Origin: Paracidovorax wautersii
GTDB taxonomy: Bacteria; Pseudomonadota; Gammaproteobacteria; Burkholderiales; Burkholderiaceae_C
Direction of reading: 5' to 3'
Length of the DNA: 64,000 nucleotides
NCBI RefSeq assembly: GCF_900113035.1
Contig: NZ_FONX01000007.1
Coordinates: 1 to 64,000, forward strand
The notes beneath the pieces were generated by a model that worked only from the letters and a program-made list of their open reading frames with translations, searched no databases and was not told where the DNA came from. Both the position numbers and the translations under genes were made by a program. The first letter of the stretch is position 1. Every line of letters starts with the position of its first letter. Of this stretch, positions 61,075 to 64,000 are shown piece by piece.

Positions 61075-62846
61075 GGGTTTTCCGTGGCGAGTTGGTTCAA
61101 GACGTGGGTGAAGGCATCGACGGCCAGTTGCATGTCGTCGGCCGTGGTGCTTTCCAGCGGGTTGTGGCTGATGCCGCTGTTGAGGCCGCGCGTGAACAGC
61201 ATGGCCTGGGGCATGATTTCGTGCAGCTTCATGGCGTCGTGGCCGGCGCCGCTGGGCATGCGGAAGACGGGCACGCCCAGGGCATCCACGGCGCGTTCCC
61301 AGCGCTGCTGCCAGGCCGGTGCGCTGGGCGCGGCGGCGGCCTTCATGGCCTGCTCGCAGGTGTAGGACAGGCCCCGGCGCTGGGCGATGGCGGCGAGTTC
61401 TGCCAGCACGTCGCGCTCCAGCGCGTCGCGCTGCGGGTCGGTGGGCGCGCGCAGGTCCAGGCTGAAGAGGCAGCGGCCGGGCACCACGTTGATGGAGCCG
61501 CTGGGCACCTGCAGCTGGCCGATGGTGCCGACCGAGTCGCCATCCTGCGCGGCGCGCTTTTCCACGTAGAGGGCCAGCTCGGCCACGCCCACGGCGGCAT
61601 CGCGGCGGCGGTCCATGGGCGTGGTGCCGGCGTGGCTGGCCATGCCGGCCATCTCGCACACGTAGCGCACGCCGCCGTTGATGGAGGTGACCACGCCCAG
61701 GGGGATGTCCAGCTCGTTCAGCACCGGGCCCTGTTCGATGTGGACCTCGATGAAGCCCAGGTAGCGGGCCGCGTCGCGGCGCAGCTTGGGGATGTCGTCG
61801 ATGCACAGGCCCGCGTGCTGCATGGCCTCGCGCATGGTGATGCCGTCGGCATCCTGCTGGTCCAGCCAGGCGTTGTTGAAGTGGCCGATGAGCGCGCCCG
61901 AGCCCAGGAAGGTGGCCTTGTAGCGCTGGCCTTCTTCCTCGGCGAAGCCGACCACCTCGATGCCGAAGGGCAGGCGGCGGCCGGCGCGGTGCAGCTCGCG
62001 CACGCAGGCCATGGGCACGAAGATGCCCAGGCGCCCGTCGTACTTGCCGCCGTTGCGCACGGTGTCGTAGTGGCTGCCGGTCATGAGGATCTTCGCGTCG
62101 GGCGTGGCGCCGTGGTAGCGGCCCACCACGTTGCCCACCGCGTCCACCTCGACCTCGTCGAAGCCGCAGTCGCGCATCCAGTGGCTGATGCGCTGGGCGC
62201 AGGCGCGGTGCGCGTCGGTGAGGTAGGTGACGGTGAGCTGGCCGAGTTCGGCGAAGCCCGGGTCGCTGTGCGCGGCCAGCCTTTCCTGCCAGTCCCACAC
62301 GTCGTTGCCCAGCGCGGGTTCGTAGCCGAACTTGTCGTTCAGGCGGATCTCGGCGATGCGGTGGATGTTGCGCAGCGCCTCGGCCATCTCAAAGTCCACC
62401 GGGTTGCCCAGGCGGCGGGCGAAGGTGTCGATGATTTCCTGCTTGGGCAGGCCCGTGCCGCGCGGCCCGCGCACGGCCAGGATGAACGGGAAGCCGAAGC
62501 GGGCGTTGTAGTCGGCGTTGAGCTGCTGGATGCGCGCGAATTCTTCGGGCGTGCACTGCGTGAGGCCGGCCTTGCTCTGCTCGTTCGCCGATTCGGCCGT
62601 GAGCGCCTGGGCCACCATGGCCTTGCCGGCCAGCTCGGGGTGGGCGCGGATCAGCGCGAGCTTGGCCTCGTGCGGCGCCTGCGCCAGCACGCGCACCATG
62701 GCGTACTTCAATTGCGCGAGCGAGCGGAAGGGCCGCTCGGCCAGCGCGCCTTGGGCGATCCAGGGCGAATGCTCGTAGAGCCCTTCCAGCAGCGCCAGGG
62801 CCTGGTCGGCCGGCGCGGCGTTGAGTTGTTCCAGCGTCAGTGGCAT
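61071..62846 (-). CDS. Bifunctional OHCU decarboxylase / allantoate amidohydrolase
   Basis: This is a 591-residue fusion. Residues 1-175 are an OHCU decarboxylase (UraD) with catalytic His69 in AHPELAGK, SANEQSKAGL (86-95) and FGFPFILAVRG. Residues about 190-588 are an AllC/HyuC-type M20 amidohydrolase with metal ligands His259 and Asp270 (GSHYDTVRNGGKYDG), FAEEEGQRY and a dimerisation domain. UraD finishes urate breakdown to S-allantoin; AllC hydrolyses allantoate. Allantoinase, the step between, is encoded next door by puuE. Both halves look complete and no frameshift is needed. Confidence 0.9.
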   Translation of the reverse strand: MPLTLEQLNAAPADQALALLEGLYEHSPWIAQGALAERPFRSLAQLKYAMVRVLAQAPHEAKLALIRAHPELAGKAMVAQALTAESANEQSKAGLTQCTPEEFARIQQLNADYNARFGFPFILAVRGPRGTGLPKQEIIDTFARRLGNPVDFEMAEALRNIHRIAEIRLNDKFGYEPALGNDVWDWQERLAAHSDPGFAELGQLTVTYLTDAHRACAQRISHWMRDCGFDEVEVDAVGNVVGRYHGATPDAKILMTGSHYDTVRNGGKYDGRLGIFVPMACVRELHRAGRRLPFGIEVVGFAEEEGQRYKATFLGSGALIGHFNNAWLDQQDADGITMREAMQHAGLCIDDIPKLRRDAARYLGFIEVHIEQGPVLNELDIPLGVVTSINGGVRYVCEMAGMASHAGTTPMDRRRDAAVGVAELALYVEKRAAQDGDSVGTIGQLQVPSGSINVVPGRCLFSLDLRAPTDPQRDALERDVLAELAAIAQRRGLSYTCEQAMKAAAAPSAPAWQQRWERAVDALGVPVFRMPSGAGHDAMKLHEIMPQAMLFTRGLNSGISHNPLESTTADDMQLAVDAFTHVLNQLATENP

Positions 62847-62864
62847 GGGTGTCGTGCTCCTGAA

Positions 62865-62905
62865 ATATGAGCTATTGGCGCAGGTGGGATAAGCGCCAGA
62901 GGCCG
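62865..62905. repeat. Short dispersed palindromic repeat
   Basis: ATATGAGCTATTGGCGC is followed by a spacer and GCGCCAGAGGC, with GGCGC/GCGCC arms. It lies in the 81-bp gap between the fusion gene and puuE. Confidence 0.5.
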
Positions 62906-62927
62906 ATTGGGTTTGTATGTCCGTCGA

Positions 62928-63881
62928 TCAGAGGCCGGGGGCCGGGTGCTGCTCGGCCCAGTGCTGCGCCAGGTCGAGCCGGCGGCAGACCCACACCTTG
63001 TCGTGGCGCTGGATGTGGTCCAGGAAGCGCTGCAGCGCGGTGATGCGCCCGGGCCGGCCCAGCAGGCGGCAGTGCATGCCTATGCTCATCATCTTGGGAC
63101 GGTCGTCGCCGGCCGGGTCGCCCTCGGCATAGAGCGCGTCGAAGGTGTCCTTCATGTACTGGAAGAACGGGTCGGCATGCGAATAGCCCTGCGGCAGCGC
63201 GAAGCGCATGTCGTTGCAGTCCAGCGTGTAGGGCACGATGAGCTGGGGCACCGTGCTGCCGTCGGTCTTCTGCACCTTCATCCAGAAGGGCAGGTCGTCG
63301 CCATAGTAGTCGCTGTCGTAGGCGAAGCCGCCGTAGTCGGCCACCAGGCGGCGCGTGCGCGGGCTGTCGCGGCCGGTGTACCAGCCCAGCGGGCGGTTGC
63401 CGGTGAGCTTGCGGAGGATGTCCATGGCCTCGGCCATGTGGGCGCGCTCCACGTCTTCGGGAATGTTCTGGTAGTGGATCCACTTCAGGCCGTGGCAGGC
63501 GATGTCGTAGCCCAGCTCGCCGAAGGCGGCTGCCACATCGGGGTGGCGCTGCAGCGCGGTGGCCACGCCGAATACGGTGAGCGGCAGGCCGCGGCGCTCG
63601 AATTCGCGCAGCAGGCGCCACACGCCGGCGCGCGAGCCGTATTCGTAGATGCCTTCCATGCTGATGTGGCGCTCGGGGTAGGCGGCGGGGTTGAACATTT
63701 CCGAGAGGAACTGCTCGCTGCCCGCGTCGCCGTGCAGCACGCTGTTCTCGCCGCCTTCCTCGTAGTTCAGCACGAACTGCACGGCGACGCGCGCGCCGCC
63801 GGGCCAGCGGGCGTGCGGCGGGTTGCGGCCGTAGCCGATCAGGTCGCGCGGATAGGGCAGGGTGGAGTCGTAGAGCGTCAT
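62928..63881 (-). CDS. puuE: Allantoinase PuuE (polysaccharide deacetylase fold)
   Basis: This 317-residue metal-independent allantoinase opens S-allantoin to allantoate. Family blocks are YPRDLIGYGRNPPHARWPGGARVAVQFVLNYEEGGENSVLHGD, PERHISMEGIYEYGSRAGVWRL, YDIACHGLKWIHYQ and GWYTGRDSPRTRRLV. It is followed 81 bp later by the fusion gene on the same strand. Confidence 0.95.
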   Translation of the reverse strand: MTLYDSTLPYPRDLIGYGRNPPHARWPGGARVAVQFVLNYEEGGENSVLHGDAGSEQFLSEMFNPAAYPERHISMEGIYEYGSRAGVWRLLREFERRGLPLTVFGVATALQRHPDVAAAFGELGYDIACHGLKWIHYQNIPEDVERAHMAEAMDILRKLTGNRPLGWYTGRDSPRTRRLVADYGGFAYDSDYYGDDLPFWMKVQKTDGSTVPQLIVPYTLDCNDMRFALPQGYSHADPFFQYMKDTFDALYAEGDPAGDDRPKMMSIGMHCRLLGRPGRITALQRFLDHIQRHDKVWVCRRLDLAQHWAEQHPAPGL

Positions 63882-63898
63882 GGCGTTGAGGTGTCGGG

Positions 63899-64000
63899 TC
63901 AGAGAGGCAGCGGCGACAGCGCCGCGGACAGGTCGTTGAGCGGGCGCTGCTGGCCGAAGGCGAGGCTTTGCTCCACATGCAGCAAATGGGCCTGCATCAG
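63899..64000 (-). CDS. C-terminal end of a probable GntR/FCD regulator (partial)
   Basis: Only the last 33 codons are in the window. The residues LMQAHLLHVEQSLAF fit the final helix of FCD-type GntR regulators, followed by a short tail. It lies 17 bp upstream of puuE on the same strand, so it may regulate the purine operon. The rest of the gene lies beyond the window edge. Confidence 0.5.
   Translation of the reverse strand: MMQAHLLHVEQSLAFGQQRPLNDLSAALSPLPL

Noticed and set aside
59023-61365. Plus-strand open frame opposite the M20 and UraD-AllC genes
   Set aside because: It runs through a strong bidirectional terminator and mirrors genes with intact catalytic motifs.
62872-63978. Longer minus-strand frame overlapping puuE
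   Set aside because: Arg/Pro/Ala-rich shadow of puuE in another frame; puuE itself has full family motifs.

Overview
The window is high-GC, almost fully coding DNA from a betaproteobacterium, most likely Acidovorax or a close relative in the Comamonadaceae. This rests on the base composition, a tripartite-tricarboxylate (Bug-type) receptor, many FCD-type GntR regulators, NMT1/TauA-like ABC systems, and short dispersed palindromic repeats of a type I associate with this family. It reads as ordinary chromosome rich in uptake and catabolic operons. I see no phage, integrase, transposase, CRISPR array, rRNA or tRNA.

Layout. 0.45-1.2 kb: urea ABC ATPase urtE behind a repeat-rich leader. 1.3-4.8 kb: NarL-type response regulator facing a hybrid histidine kinase with a DctB-like sensor domain, divergent from a dctA transporter (5.0-6.3 kb). 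6.5-10.7 kb: an MFS efflux pump, a PAP2 phosphatase, a lipid kinase and a metallophosphoesterase. 10.7-14.8 kb: a urease accessory gene ureD with no urease gene after it, a nucleobase-type deaminase, an orphan ABC binding protein and a divergent 2-oxoglutarate oxygenase. 14.8-24.5 kb: a threonate/erythronate operon (otnI, alpha/beta hydrolase, otnC, otnK, ltnD, GntP permease), two FadR-type regulators and a TTT receptor. 24.7-32.4 kb: an ABC importer plus lgoD-, uxaB-, uxaA- and kdgK-like genes, best explained as L-galactonate catabolism to KDPG. 32.5-35.2 kb: an NMT1-type ABC importer. 35.4-37.7 kb: maeB. 37.9-43.7 kb: NCS2 permease, GntR regulator, allantoin/hydantoin racemase, NCS1 permease and another GntR regulator. 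43.8-49.2 kb: a chemoreceptor, a second dctA and gamma-glutamyltransferase. 49.4-55.8 kb: cydDCABX, the bd oxidase and its assembly transporter, with a divergent GbsR/MarR-type regulator. 56.6-56.9 kb: a repeat element. 57.1-59.7 kb: two membrane glycosyltransferases. 59.8-64.0 kb: purine ring degradation (M20 amidohydrolase, a UraD-AllC fusion, puuE, and the tail of what is probably a GntR regulator).

How it fits together. The region is a set of carbon and nitrogen scavenging modules: C4-dicarboxylates into malic enzyme, C4 and C6 sugar acids into DHAP and KDPG, and nucleobases, allantoin and urea for nitrogen. Several of these uptake operons share a small pseudo-palindrome (GGGTAAACCC or GGGGAAACCC) close upstream of the start, often about 25 nt before a -10-like hexamer. 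This points to one common activator, and is the most interesting cross-cutting observation. The cyd locus has twin TTTCAG-N6-CTGAAA palindromes and an FNR-like box in its control region. Start codons were chosen from ribosome-binding sites, gene overlaps and family starts. All functional calls come from reading the sequence; no database search was run.
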